From: Bacteroidales bacterium
GTDB lineage: Bacteria; Bacteroidota; Bacteroidia; Bacteroidales; UBA932
Direction: 5' to 3'
DNA: 39,412 nucleotides
NCBI GenBank assembly: GCA_017502125.1
Contig: JAFVVN010000007.1
Span: 1-39,412 of the forward strand
Positions 23,225 to 31,093 of this stretch are shown here, in pieces. The position numbers and the translations under genes were made by a program. Positions within the stretch are counted from its first letter, which is position 1. Each line of letters opens with the position of its first letter. The notes below the pieces were generated by a model. That model worked only from the letters and a program-made list of their open reading frames with translations. It was not told where the DNA came from and did not search any database.

Positions 23225-24322
23225 TTAAAGGAACATCATATGGTCAAGGGCAGCGAAGGTGCAGAAGTCATCTGCAGATTCCTGTCCAGGGAACGGAGCA
23301 TAGTAGTGGTGCTGCATATTCTCGTCGCATGCATTCCTCCATGTCAGGACATAGGATATAGGGTAATCCTTCAGCACCTCATAAAGAACCTCTGTCCACC
23401 ATTTAGGATCCTTGACCCCCTCATAGCCAGTCTCTGTAACAGCCGGAATCTTGCCGTGCTCCTTCGCAAACGCCACAGTGATGTCAATCGCGTTCTTCAT
23501 CTTCTTGAAGTAGTCTTCCCTGGTGCTGTAGAAATAGCAGTCAAAGCCCACCATATCAATGATTTCATCACCGGGATATCTTTCCGCATAGACCTCAGGA
23601 GAGGAAAGTTCGCCGGCACCCGGAGAATAAGACCACACAAGATTGGTCAGCCCGCGCTCGTTCATCATATAGTCATACGTCATCTTCCAGAGGGCCTTGT
23701 ACTGCTCGGTCGTGCAGAGCTTCTGACCCCACCAGAACCAGCTTCCTGTGTGCTCGTGCCAAGGGCGCCAGATCAGAGGAACCGGAGTGCCGTCAGCTGT
23801 CTTTACAGACTCCATGAAGTCCGCCGCCTTGCAGAGCCATGTCATGAAATACTCATGCTTATCTCCACCCGGGAGAATCGAAGCGACCACCTGGTCTGAA
23901 GATACATCCCAGGCATCACCACCGGTGAGAGGATTACGAGGATGCCAGGAAATGGTCACAACGCCGCCGCGCTCATGATGGGCGACAATAGAGGCGCGCA
24001 TATGGTCGAAACTGTTCTTGTCCAGATTTGCCGGCCAATCCATCTCGATGCCGCCCAGGTCCAGTCCATAGACAGCCGGATACTTGCCGCAGGTGGCATG
24101 CACATCAGACTGCACATACTCCGTGGCATCGTCTGCAAGTTTCCATGAATGACCATACATCAGGTCGTCCTGATGGCCGTACATGATCTTCCCCTGCTCC
24201 ACGAGGTCCGTCAGACGGTCTATCAGGGCATCAGCAGGAGTCTGAGCCGGTTCTTTCGGGCAGCACGAAATGATGACGATTGCAGTTGCAATCAAGGTAA
24301 GATGTTTTAGGATGTATTTCAT
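23225..24322 (-). CDS. GH26 beta-mannanase lipoprotein (mannobiohydrolase type)
   Basis: The 365-residue protein starts with a lipoprotein signal ending VIISC (Cys20). The GH26 barrel covers the rest: KIMYGHQDD, YGLDLGGIE, ISWHPRNPLTGGDAWD, acid/base Glu190 in RPWHEHTGSWFWWG and nucleophile Glu297 in AVTETGYEG. The sequence pattern and single-domain form resemble the B. fragilis ManA/BfMan26 type that releases mannobiose from chain ends. That fits its place directly upstream of GH130 and the symporter. Exo versus endo action cannot be settled from motifs alone. A repeat follows its stop codon. Confidence 0.9.
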   Translation of the reverse strand: MKYILKHLTLIATAIVIISCCPKEPAQTPADALIDRLTDLVEQGKIMYGHQDDLMYGHSWKLADDATEYVQSDVHATCGKYPAVYGLDLGGIEMDWPANLDKNSFDHMRASIVAHHERGGVVTISWHPRNPLTGGDAWDVSSDQVVASILPGGDKHEYFMTWLCKAADFMESVKTADGTPVPLIWRPWHEHTGSWFWWGQKLCTTEQYKALWKMTYDYMMNERGLTNLVWSYSPGAGELSSPEVYAERYPGDEIIDMVGFDCYFYSTREDYFKKMKNAIDITVAFAKEHGKIPAVTETGYEGVKDPKWWTEVLYEVLKDYPISYVLTWRNACDENMQHHYYAPFPGQESADDFCTFAALDHMMFL

Positions 24323-24345
24323 AATAAATTGTTTTTATAGTTTGC

Positions 24346-24395
24346 CACGTCGCTTCGCTCCTCGCAATGACAGGGGAAAGCTTGCAATGGCAGGG
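24346..24395. repeat. CGCTTCGCTCCTCGCAATGAC-type dispersed repeat after the BACON-GH5 gene
   Basis: The stretch contains CGTCGCTTCGCTC then CTCGCAATGACAGGGG, and the GCAATGRCAGGGG part recurs 20 bp on. This sequence family is widespread in bacterial intergenic DNA. It lies directly 3' of the GH5 stop codon at 24398. Confidence 0.7.
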
Positions 24396-24397
24396 GG

Positions 24398-25888
24398 CTA
24401 CCAGGTAGGTGCGCTGTTATATACGTCTTCGAGGGAGAGGGAATTCCTGTACGAATCGACAAGAGCCTCTATCGCTGCTTTCGCCTCCGGTGAGCAATAT
24501 TCACCTTTTCCATGGTCTATGAAGGCGTGCCTTTCATTTCCTGCTCCCTTTGCTCCGTTGTCCCATATTATAGATGGAACGAAATATGTCTTTGCCAGCT
24601 TAGCATAATATTTCAGATAGTACTGCTGGAAAGCCTGCTCACGTGCAGTAGCGCGGTTGACGCAACCAAACTCGCCCATATATACAGGTATGCCCTTCTT
24701 TATGAAGTTGTTGTATATCTTCTCAAAGACTCTCTTCAGGTCCGCCTCGTTATCGCCGGAAACCTTCTTTGATTCGTCAGCCGTGTGACCCCACTCAGAC
24801 TTTGTCGCAGGCAGAGTGTAATCATATGGATCATAGCAGTGAACAGCCATGATAAGGCGACCTTCAACAATATCTTCCGGCATCACGAATGACTGGATGG
24901 CGATGTCGACATTTGTACAATATGCCGGAATACCGAGGATACGGTCTGTATTTTCTCCGCCTGATGCACGCACAGCGTCCACAAACGCCTGGTTCCACTC
25001 GCTCAGGCATTGGTACTGCCTGCCTCCGTCATTGCGGTTGTCTCCCCAGCCCCAGCCTCCATCATGAATCTCGTTGAAGGCCTCGAAGATGAGGAAATCG
25101 CCCTTGTCCTTGAACTTGTCGGCTATCTGCCTCCACATCGCGCTCACCTGATCGAGGATCTTCTGGTGAACAGCCGGATCTTTAGCCGCAGTCTTGATGT
25201 CAAGCCAGTTCTTGCTGTCCGCTCCGTCGTGGTGCATGTTCACGATGGCATTCAGTCCTGCCGTTTCTGCGTAATCGACTACTTCGGCCACTCTGTTCAG
25301 CCATTTCTCATCAATCTTGTAATCAGGCGCAGAGCCTATATGGCCCAGCCAGGTCACAGGAATGCGGACAGTGCTGAATCCGGCAGCCTTCACCTTGTTC
25401 ATAGTCGCCTGAGTCGCCTTCGGGTTGCCCCATGCAGTCTCTCCGGACACGCCGTTGTTATACGCATCGAAATGGTTTCCAAGGTTCCAGCCTATGCCTA
25501 AGCGTTCGGCATAATCCTTTGTTATGTCGCCGCTTGGCGCTGCCGTTGCACTCTTCTGCGAAACCTCGACATATCGGTTCTGATCTCCGGAGGTGATTGT
25601 GATCCTGGTCTGACGAGCCTCTAGAGCATAATTCTGAGTTGCTGTCACAGTGACGACAGTCTTGTCTCCGCTCATGGCTCCCTTATTCGCAGTAAGCCAC
25701 TTCTCGCCGGGAACCACCGAGAACTGTCCGGAAGCTGTGACCGTGAATGTATCTTCTCCTCCGGCTGTGCCGAAATCCAACGTGGTCTTGTCTACGGACA
25801 AGATTACACTCTCATGCTGCTCCGGGCTTTCCGGTCCGCAGGACATGGCTATAAGCATAGCCGAAAGTATGTATAATATTTTTATCAT
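24398..25888 (-). CDS. BACON-GH5 endo-beta-glucanase/mannanase lipoprotein
   Basis: The 496-residue protein has a lipoprotein signal ending AMSC (Cys17). A BACON domain (about 28-112, with GGEDTFTVTASGQFSV and RYVEVSQK) acts as a spacer or glycan contact. The GH5 barrel (about 125-480) has LGIGWNLGNHFDA, RIPVTWLGHIG, VNMHHDG, acid/base Glu273 in FEAFNEI and nucleophile Glu406 in VYMGEFG. It resembles GH5_4, a subfamily active on xyloglucan, beta-glucan or glucomannan. BACON-GH5 proteins of Bacteroides are cell-surface endo-enzymes, so surface placement is likely. It starts only 6 bp after the upstream GH26 stop codon, the tightest coupling among the enzymes. Confidence 0.9.
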   Translation of the reverse strand: MIKILYILSAMLIAMSCGPESPEQHESVILSVDKTTLDFGTAGGEDTFTVTASGQFSVVPGEKWLTANKGAMSGDKTVVTVTATQNYALEARQTRITITSGDQNRYVEVSQKSATAAPSGDITKDYAERLGIGWNLGNHFDAYNNGVSGETAWGNPKATQATMNKVKAAGFSTVRIPVTWLGHIGSAPDYKIDEKWLNRVAEVVDYAETAGLNAIVNMHHDGADSKNWLDIKTAAKDPAVHQKILDQVSAMWRQIADKFKDKGDFLIFEAFNEIHDGGWGWGDNRNDGGRQYQCLSEWNQAFVDAVRASGGENTDRILGIPAYCTNVDIAIQSFVMPEDIVEGRLIMAVHCYDPYDYTLPATKSEWGHTADESKKVSGDNEADLKRVFEKIYNNFIKKGIPVYMGEFGCVNRATAREQAFQQYYLKYYAKLAKTYFVPSIIWDNGAKGAGNERHAFIDHGKGEYCSPEAKAAIEALVDSYRNSLSLEDVYNSAPTW

Positions 25889-25894
25889 AGTCTT

Positions 25895-27364
25895 TTATTT
25901 AAACGAAGGCATGTCTTCGCGGTTAAGTACATATGGACTTCCTATTACATTGTTCCAATACTCAAGAGTATTATAAGACCAGTCAGGTGAATTGAGGGTG
26001 ATGTTCCCGACCGAATCAGTAGCGCACCATACCATGAACCATGACCATCTATTGCCTGCTTCCATGCATTTTTCCGGGTCAGGGATATTGCCGCATTCGC
26101 TTATTGCAACAAGTTTCTCACCACCGGTCAGATCCACAAGAGCCTGATACTGACGGGTCTTCGCCTCTGTATCCTGTGCATATATATCCACTCCCAGAAT
26201 ATCGACATATTCGTCTCCCGGGTACCAGTCAAGGTACTGGTCTTCCGCCCACTTCGTCACATCCACAGTCCACACCCATATGAGATTGTCAAGGCCGTAC
26301 ACATTTACCAACCGGTCATAAAGGAGCCGCCATAACTGCTTGCAAGGTTCCGCTCCATGTCTGCCCCACCAGAACCATGCTCCGTCCGAGCCATAAAGGT
26401 CATAGTTGCCCGCAGCCTCATGGAGAGGACGCCATATCACCGGAATATTCTCATCTTCAAGAAGTTGCAGATAGCCTGCCACTTCCTTTATATCCTTCAT
26501 GATAAAGTCATGCTGCCATGTTCCTTCCTTCAACGCCTCCCTTATGTCAAAGGATGTCTGGTCAGAATAGAAGGCATATCCGTCGAAATTGTAATTGTTC
26601 ACGCCGTTATCCCAAGCCTCCTTGCTGTCCGGAACGTTCCAGTGCCACATATAGGTCACAAGTCCATTGGCTCCCCACTGCTCCCTCGGTGCAGATATAT
26701 CATTGTAATTCTGAACCCAGCCCCAATCGGACGGAGTCGGTGAGAACTGCAGGAAAAGGAAGTCGTAGCCGGCCAGAGCAGGATGTTTACCGGTATGGTC
26801 ATAAATGAAGTCTACGAAATCATTCTTATGCGAATGACTCGACTGGACTCCCGACAGGGTCTTCTTTCCGATCTGTTCAAAAAGGAAATTATAAACGTAT
26901 AATGCTTCCCGTGAAGCATTCGGATTGACCAGAGACTTCATAGAATCGGGATCCGCAGGCGAATATGCATCGACCTCATTCATCGAGAATGTCACACGGA
27001 TCTCTTCCGCGGCCTTCTGGTTGGAACCATAGCCCAGAACGGCTCCTTCGGGCACTGTGACAGTGTATGTCTTGCCGGGCTTAAGTTCCAGAACTTCTAT
27101 ATCGATTTTGTTTGCAGAAGCTGCGACTTCTCCGATCGAGGCACCGCCATCAACAGAAATCCCGGCCTCTCGGTCAGCAGGACATCTGATGCTGCGGTCG
27201 AACATCATTGTGACAGTCAAGGTGCTGCCTACAAGGTCTCGTGCCCCGTCAGAAGGATCACACGACACCAGCTCCGGTCCTGACACCATATCCTGCACAT
27301 CAGTTTCCTGACAGCCAGCCAGCATCAGTCCCAAAACCAGAAATTCCAACCAAAGCTTCTTCAT
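25895..27364 (-). CDS. GH26 endo-beta-mannanase lipoprotein with N-terminal Ig-like domain
   Basis: The 489-residue protein has a lipoprotein signal ending LMLAGC (Cys18). Residues ~29-127 form a Big_5/SbsA-type Ig-like domain (ELVSCDPSDGARDLVGS, LKPGKTYTVTVPEGAV). The GH26 barrel (about 145-485) has LSGVQSSHSH, GYDFLFLQFSP, MWHWNVP, acid/base Glu316 in WRPLHEAAG, DGAWFWWG, and nucleophile Glu423 in AISECG. It is a different GH26 subtype from the one at 23225, with longer loops, and as the first enzyme after the binding proteins it is the best candidate for the surface endo-mannanase that starts degradation. A strong hairpin precedes the gene. Confidence 0.9.
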   Translation of the reverse strand: MKKLWLEFLVLGLMLAGCQETDVQDMVSGPELVSCDPSDGARDLVGSTLTVTMMFDRSIRCPADREAGISVDGGASIGEVAASANKIDIEVLELKPGKTYTVTVPEGAVLGYGSNQKAAEEIRVTFSMNEVDAYSPADPDSMKSLVNPNASREALYVYNFLFEQIGKKTLSGVQSSHSHKNDFVDFIYDHTGKHPALAGYDFLFLQFSPTPSDWGWVQNYNDISAPREQWGANGLVTYMWHWNVPDSKEAWDNGVNNYNFDGYAFYSDQTSFDIREALKEGTWQHDFIMKDIKEVAGYLQLLEDENIPVIWRPLHEAAGNYDLYGSDGAWFWWGRHGAEPCKQLWRLLYDRLVNVYGLDNLIWVWTVDVTKWAEDQYLDWYPGDEYVDILGVDIYAQDTEAKTRQYQALVDLTGGEKLVAISECGNIPDPEKCMEAGNRWSWFMVWCATDSVGNITLNSPDWSYNTLEYWNNVIGSPYVLNREDMPSFK

Positions 27365-27386
27365 CTATATTAATTTACATTAATAA

Positions 27387-27463
27387 GTCGGTCCTGACCG
27401 ACGCGACCGCAGGTCGCCTGTTTGATTTTTTTGCTCCCAAGGAGGCGGTCAAGCCTCCTTGGG
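27387..27463. repeat. three inverted repeats between the binding-protein gene and GH26
   Basis: In plus-strand order: GTCGGTC/GACCGAC (27387-27402), GCGACC/GGTCGC (27403-27417), and an 11-bp perfect stem CCCAAGGAGGC/GCCTCCTTGGG with loop GGTCAA (27436-27463). The long hairpin comes ~13 nt after the binding-protein stop codon in the transcript and has no T-run behind it, so full termination is unlikely. Partial termination or an RNA-end stabiliser is more plausible. Confidence 0.8.
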
Positions 27464-27475
27464 AAAAGTATAGGA

Positions 27476-29383
27476 TTAAATAAATGATATCTTGGTAAGG
27501 ATAATATTCTCACCCTGAACTACCATAGCATAACCCCAGTCAATCATTGTAGTCAATTCCTCAACCATAAGATCAGTAACAGTAATTGCAATGTAGCCTT
27601 CCTCAGAAATGGTTGTATCACCTGCGTTTACATTGTTATTACCTGCTGAACTCTCAGGAAGAACCATTCCACCCCAATGTCCATTGAAAAGCTGGAACTG
27701 CCACCAATCAGCAGTAGGAGTCACATAAAATCTTAGAGTCTGACCAGCTGAAATCGGATTAGTCACAAACATATCATTTGGCTTGATTTCAAGATTCAGA
27801 GACCATACTCCAAGATCTTCTGAGCCTTCCCAGACAACAATCTCCTTCGGCTTACTTCCATCTACGATAACTTCCTCTTCCCAGTACATCTCGTTGATGA
27901 TGAAGCCAGAACCACTAAAGAGGAGATGCTTTTCATCTACTGTTGTCACCAGCTTATCTCCTTCTTCAGGATATGACTGAAGATCAACGACGAAAGTAAA
28001 TGTGCCATCGCCATTGTCAACGAACTTATCTGGCGTATTAGGAGTAATGTCATTCGAATCTGCATTTCCGATTGACCAGTGACCATCAAGGATGCGAACC
28101 TGCCACCAGTCACCTGTTGGAGTAATCTGGACATTGAATGGAGTGGTCTTCATCTTCTCCCATGTTTCCGCAGGAATCTCAGCGACACACTCACTATTGG
28201 CATCCATACCCTCCTTTGCATAACGATAAGTACCATCCCAACTAGCTGCACCTACTGAACCGTCGTTCTTCCAGATAGACGTCCTTACGATCTCCATAGA
28301 ACCGCCTGGTACCCATACTTCCTCTGAAACATATATCTTGAGAGGAGTATAGCCACCACCTGTGAAGAGGAGGTGCTTCTCATCAATGGTATCCTTGAGT
28401 GGATCACCATCAAGATTGATTTCGATATAGTATGTACCGTCACCATTGTCAATGATGCGCTCGTCTCCTGCCATGATATCTGCTCCAGTCCATGTTGTTG
28501 ACCACCATCCGTCAGTGATACGGATCTGAGCGGCAGTAGCAGCAAACTGCAGACGGAATGTACCGTTCTTGATGATGTCCCAAACCTCGGCAGGGAATGT
28601 TGCAATACACTCGTTATTGCCGTCAGTTCCCTCAAGACCGAAACGATATGTTCCGCTCCAGCTGATCTCACCGTTGCCTGCTGGATCAGGATTCTCCCAA
28701 AGTACAGTCTCTACTGTCTCGAAGTATCCGCCGTCTGAAGCTGGCTTGTACTCAAGCTCCGGCATGAGGAATGTCTTACCGTCGATTGTATAGACCTTAC
28801 CCTGGAACTTGCCTTCGAACACCTTCTTCGGTACTGTGAAGATGACACTGCTGGTACCCTTGCGGTTGAAGAGCTTGTCCTCTATGAGTGCCGGATTTCC
28901 GTCTGCATCAAGCAGCTCGACACCGGTGATGAACTCGAGGTCAGTACCATAGATTGTAATCTGGCTGCCGCCGTCAACGGGAACACTTCCGTCAGCAGAA
29001 TAACCAGTGATGTCTGTATTACCGAGGGTGAGAGGAAGAGGTGACTCCACCTGCTCTCCAGCCTCTGTGCGTACGAGGATCTTTCCACCTTCAGCAGAAA
29101 TGCCTGCAGGTGCATTGACCCTGATCATGCCATTGCTGACAATCTGGAAGTCTGTTACTACGATGCCTTCCTCAGTTCCTGGGAAAACAACCTCTGTAAC
29201 ATCAGAGAAACCGCCACCGTTGATGGTCATAGGCTGTCCAGCGACCACCTTAGTCGGGAAGAACACCTTGATATTCAGTCCTTCATCAGCAGTCTCAAGT
29301 TGCTCCTCTGCGAGACAACCAGTCAAGGCTGCTCCAAAGGCAACTATCAGAATTGCTCTGAAAAATTTAAATATATTCTTCAT
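27476..29383 (-). CDS. surface glycan-binding lipoprotein (SusE/F position) with IPT domains and three repeat modules
   Basis: The 635-residue protein has a lipoprotein signal ending LTGC (Cys23) with acidic residues after it, as in surface-exposed lipoproteins. Two IPT/TIG Ig-like domains follow (about 37-120 and 125-215). The remainder is three repeats of about 130 residues (about 220-355, 365-500 and 510-635). The first two share GTYR, then NECxA, PAExW, a QxRIxDGxW strand, DNGDGT and DEKHLLF. The third is shorter and keeps WWQFQLFNGHW. Exposed tryptophan pairs suggest three glycan-binding sites in a row. It is placed directly after SusD, as PUL binding proteins are. The exact ligand is inferred to be the mannan from neighbouring enzymes. 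Confidence 0.85.
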   Translation of the reverse strand: MKNIFKFFRAILIVAFGAALTGCLAEEQLETADEGLNIKVFFPTKVVAGQPMTINGGGFSDVTEVVFPGTEEGIVVTDFQIVSNGMIRVNAPAGISAEGGKILVRTEAGEQVESPLPLTLGNTDITGYSADGSVPVDGGSQITIYGTDLEFITGVELLDADGNPALIEDKLFNRKGTSSVIFTVPKKVFEGKFQGKVYTIDGKTFLMPELEYKPASDGGYFETVETVLWENPDPAGNGEISWSGTYRFGLEGTDGNNECIATFPAEVWDIIKNGTFRLQFAATAAQIRITDGWWSTTWTGADIMAGDERIIDNGDGTYYIEINLDGDPLKDTIDEKHLLFTGGGYTPLKIYVSEEVWVPGGSMEIVRTSIWKNDGSVGAASWDGTYRYAKEGMDANSECVAEIPAETWEKMKTTPFNVQITPTGDWWQVRILDGHWSIGNADSNDITPNTPDKFVDNGDGTFTFVVDLQSYPEEGDKLVTTVDEKHLLFSGSGFIINEMYWEEEVIVDGSKPKEIVVWEGSEDLGVWSLNLEIKPNDMFVTNPISAGQTLRFYVTPTADWWQFQLFNGHWGGMVLPESSAGNNNVNAGDTTISEEGYIAITVTDLMVEELTTMIDWGYAMVVQGENIILTKISFI

Positions 29384-29404
29384 AATTGAACTCCTTATAA
29401 ATTA

Positions 29405-31081
29405 CTACCATCCTGGATTCTGTCCAAGAGCAGGGTTCTTCTTGATTTCAGTTTCTGGGATTGGGAACAAGTTGAACTTATCATCCCACTGACGTGTCAC
29501 TGTAGATCTGGTAAGCTGCTTGTCAGCGCTGATATCTGCAACTACTACGTTCTTGAAGTACTCGTTACCCTTCTTCCAGCGACGGACATCCCAGAAACGA
29601 TGGTTCTCGAATGCAAGCTCTACGAGACGCTCACGCTCATAACGCTCTACCCAAGCTGCGCCATCCTCAGTGAACTCAGGCATAGCAATGTCAGCACGGT
29701 TGCGCAATACATTGATAGCCTCGTTGGCAGAAAGACCATAAGTCTTGTCGTTTGCACTGCCTGTTGCGTTGTAAACAGCCTCTGCATAGTCAAGATAGAA
29801 CTCACCGAGACGGAATACGATCCATGTGTGACGACGGGTTACCTGATTGTCAGCAGTCGTGACGCAAGAACCGTCTACATATTTCTTAAGATAATATCCT
29901 GTAGGAGTAGCACCATACTTAGGAGCAGCGTTGAATCCGTCTAAGAATGTCTCGATAACCTTCTTCTGCGAACCGTTGCTTGGCCACTCATCACCATTCT
30001 TCACCACTGTGAGTGCGAAACGTGGATCAAGACCTTCGTAAGGATCTCCTGCAGTAAGGTCAATGCTGCCGGAGTTACGCTCACCGAAGGTAACACCGTC
30101 AGCTACATACTCATACTGGTCAACAAAGCTCTGAGTAGGACAGTTTCCTGAAGAACCATTCTCTACTCCGACAGGATAGTGAGCCATTTCGAAAGTATTG
30201 CTTGCATTACGTCCGATACCCCAGATAAGTTCTTCGTTGAAGAAAGCATTTTCACCCCAGAGGTTAGCATACTTGCTGAGCTTAAGGCCCCATGAAGATG
30301 CATTATCGATGATATAATCACAAGCCTGCGCTGCAGCCTCCCATTTAGTCTTATCGTTTGTAGGGTTATGGAGAGGAGATGCTGCATAAAGAAGCGTACG
30401 AGCCTTGAGTGCATAAGCAGCTACTCTATTTGCACGTCCGAACTCTGCACCTACTTCTGTCGCATAAGATATTGGAAGATGTGGAGCAATCTCGTCGATT
30501 TCATCAACAATGAACTTCACTATCTCGGCTGCCGGAGTGCGTGTAACATTGTTAGCCTGAGCATTTGTAAGAGTATTTGTTACAAGAGGAACGTCTCCGT
30601 AAGTCTTGAACAGTTCGAAATAGAAGTAAGCCCTGAGGAAACGAAGTTCATAAGGGAAGAGTTCCAGCTGCTGGATCCAGTTCTGATACTGAGAGTTGTG
30701 CTCCCACTCAGAAATATCAGCCTTATGTATCTTCTCAAGGTACATATTTGCTTCTGCAATCGCAGTGTAAGATTTGTTCCAGATGGTAGGATTAGGATTA
30801 GCTGGACTCCATCCACCATTGGTGTAGTTATTTACAGCACCTGTCTCCAGTGCATACATAGCCTCATCGGTAGCTCCGGCGAGGAAGTATGCGCTGTTGG
30901 ATTCGAACTCCTGTGTATATACCTGTGCGTAAACATCGAATACCATGTTCTTTATACCTTCCCCATAGTATTCGTAGGTCCAGTCCTCATCACGTGCGGT
31001 CTCCTCAGTATAGTTGAGGTCAGCACACGACACCGAAAGAAGACCGGCGAGAATAAATAAACAGATTTTATCAAGTTTCAT
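29405..31081 (-). CDS. SusD-like glycan-binding lipoprotein (second pair)
   Basis: The 558-residue protein has a lipoprotein signal ending LLSVSC (Cys19) and the SusD/RagB architecture: N-terminal TPR-like helices (YLEKIHKADI, LRFLRAYFYFELFKTYGDVPLV), a central region, and a C-terminal part with RLGEFYLDYAEAVYNATG, INVLRNRADI, YERERLVELAFENHRFWDVRRWK and the closing PIPETEIKKNPALGQNPGW. SusD proteins sit as a lid on their SusC partner and capture oligosaccharides at the cell surface. It starts 12 bp after the short SusC, which is therefore its partner. Confidence 0.95.
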   Translation of the reverse strand: MKLDKICLFILAGLLSVSCADLNYTEETARDEDWTYEYYGEGIKNMVFDVYAQVYTQEFESNSAYFLAGATDEAMYALETGAVNNYTNGGWSPANPNPTIWNKSYTAIAEANMYLEKIHKADISEWEHNSQYQNWIQQLELFPYELRFLRAYFYFELFKTYGDVPLVTNTLTNAQANNVTRTPAAEIVKFIVDEIDEIAPHLPISYATEVGAEFGRANRVAAYALKARTLLYAASPLHNPTNDKTKWEAAAQACDYIIDNASSWGLKLSKYANLWGENAFFNEELIWGIGRNASNTFEMAHYPVGVENGSSGNCPTQSFVDQYEYVADGVTFGERNSGSIDLTAGDPYEGLDPRFALTVVKNGDEWPSNGSQKKVIETFLDGFNAAPKYGATPTGYYLKKYVDGSCVTTADNQVTRRHTWIVFRLGEFYLDYAEAVYNATGSANDKTYGLSANEAINVLRNRADIAMPEFTEDGAAWVERYERERLVELAFENHRFWDVRRWKKGNEYFKNVVVADISADKQLTRSTVTRQWDDKFNLFPIPETEIKKNPALGQNPGW

Positions 31082-31093
31082 AATTCAATCTTT

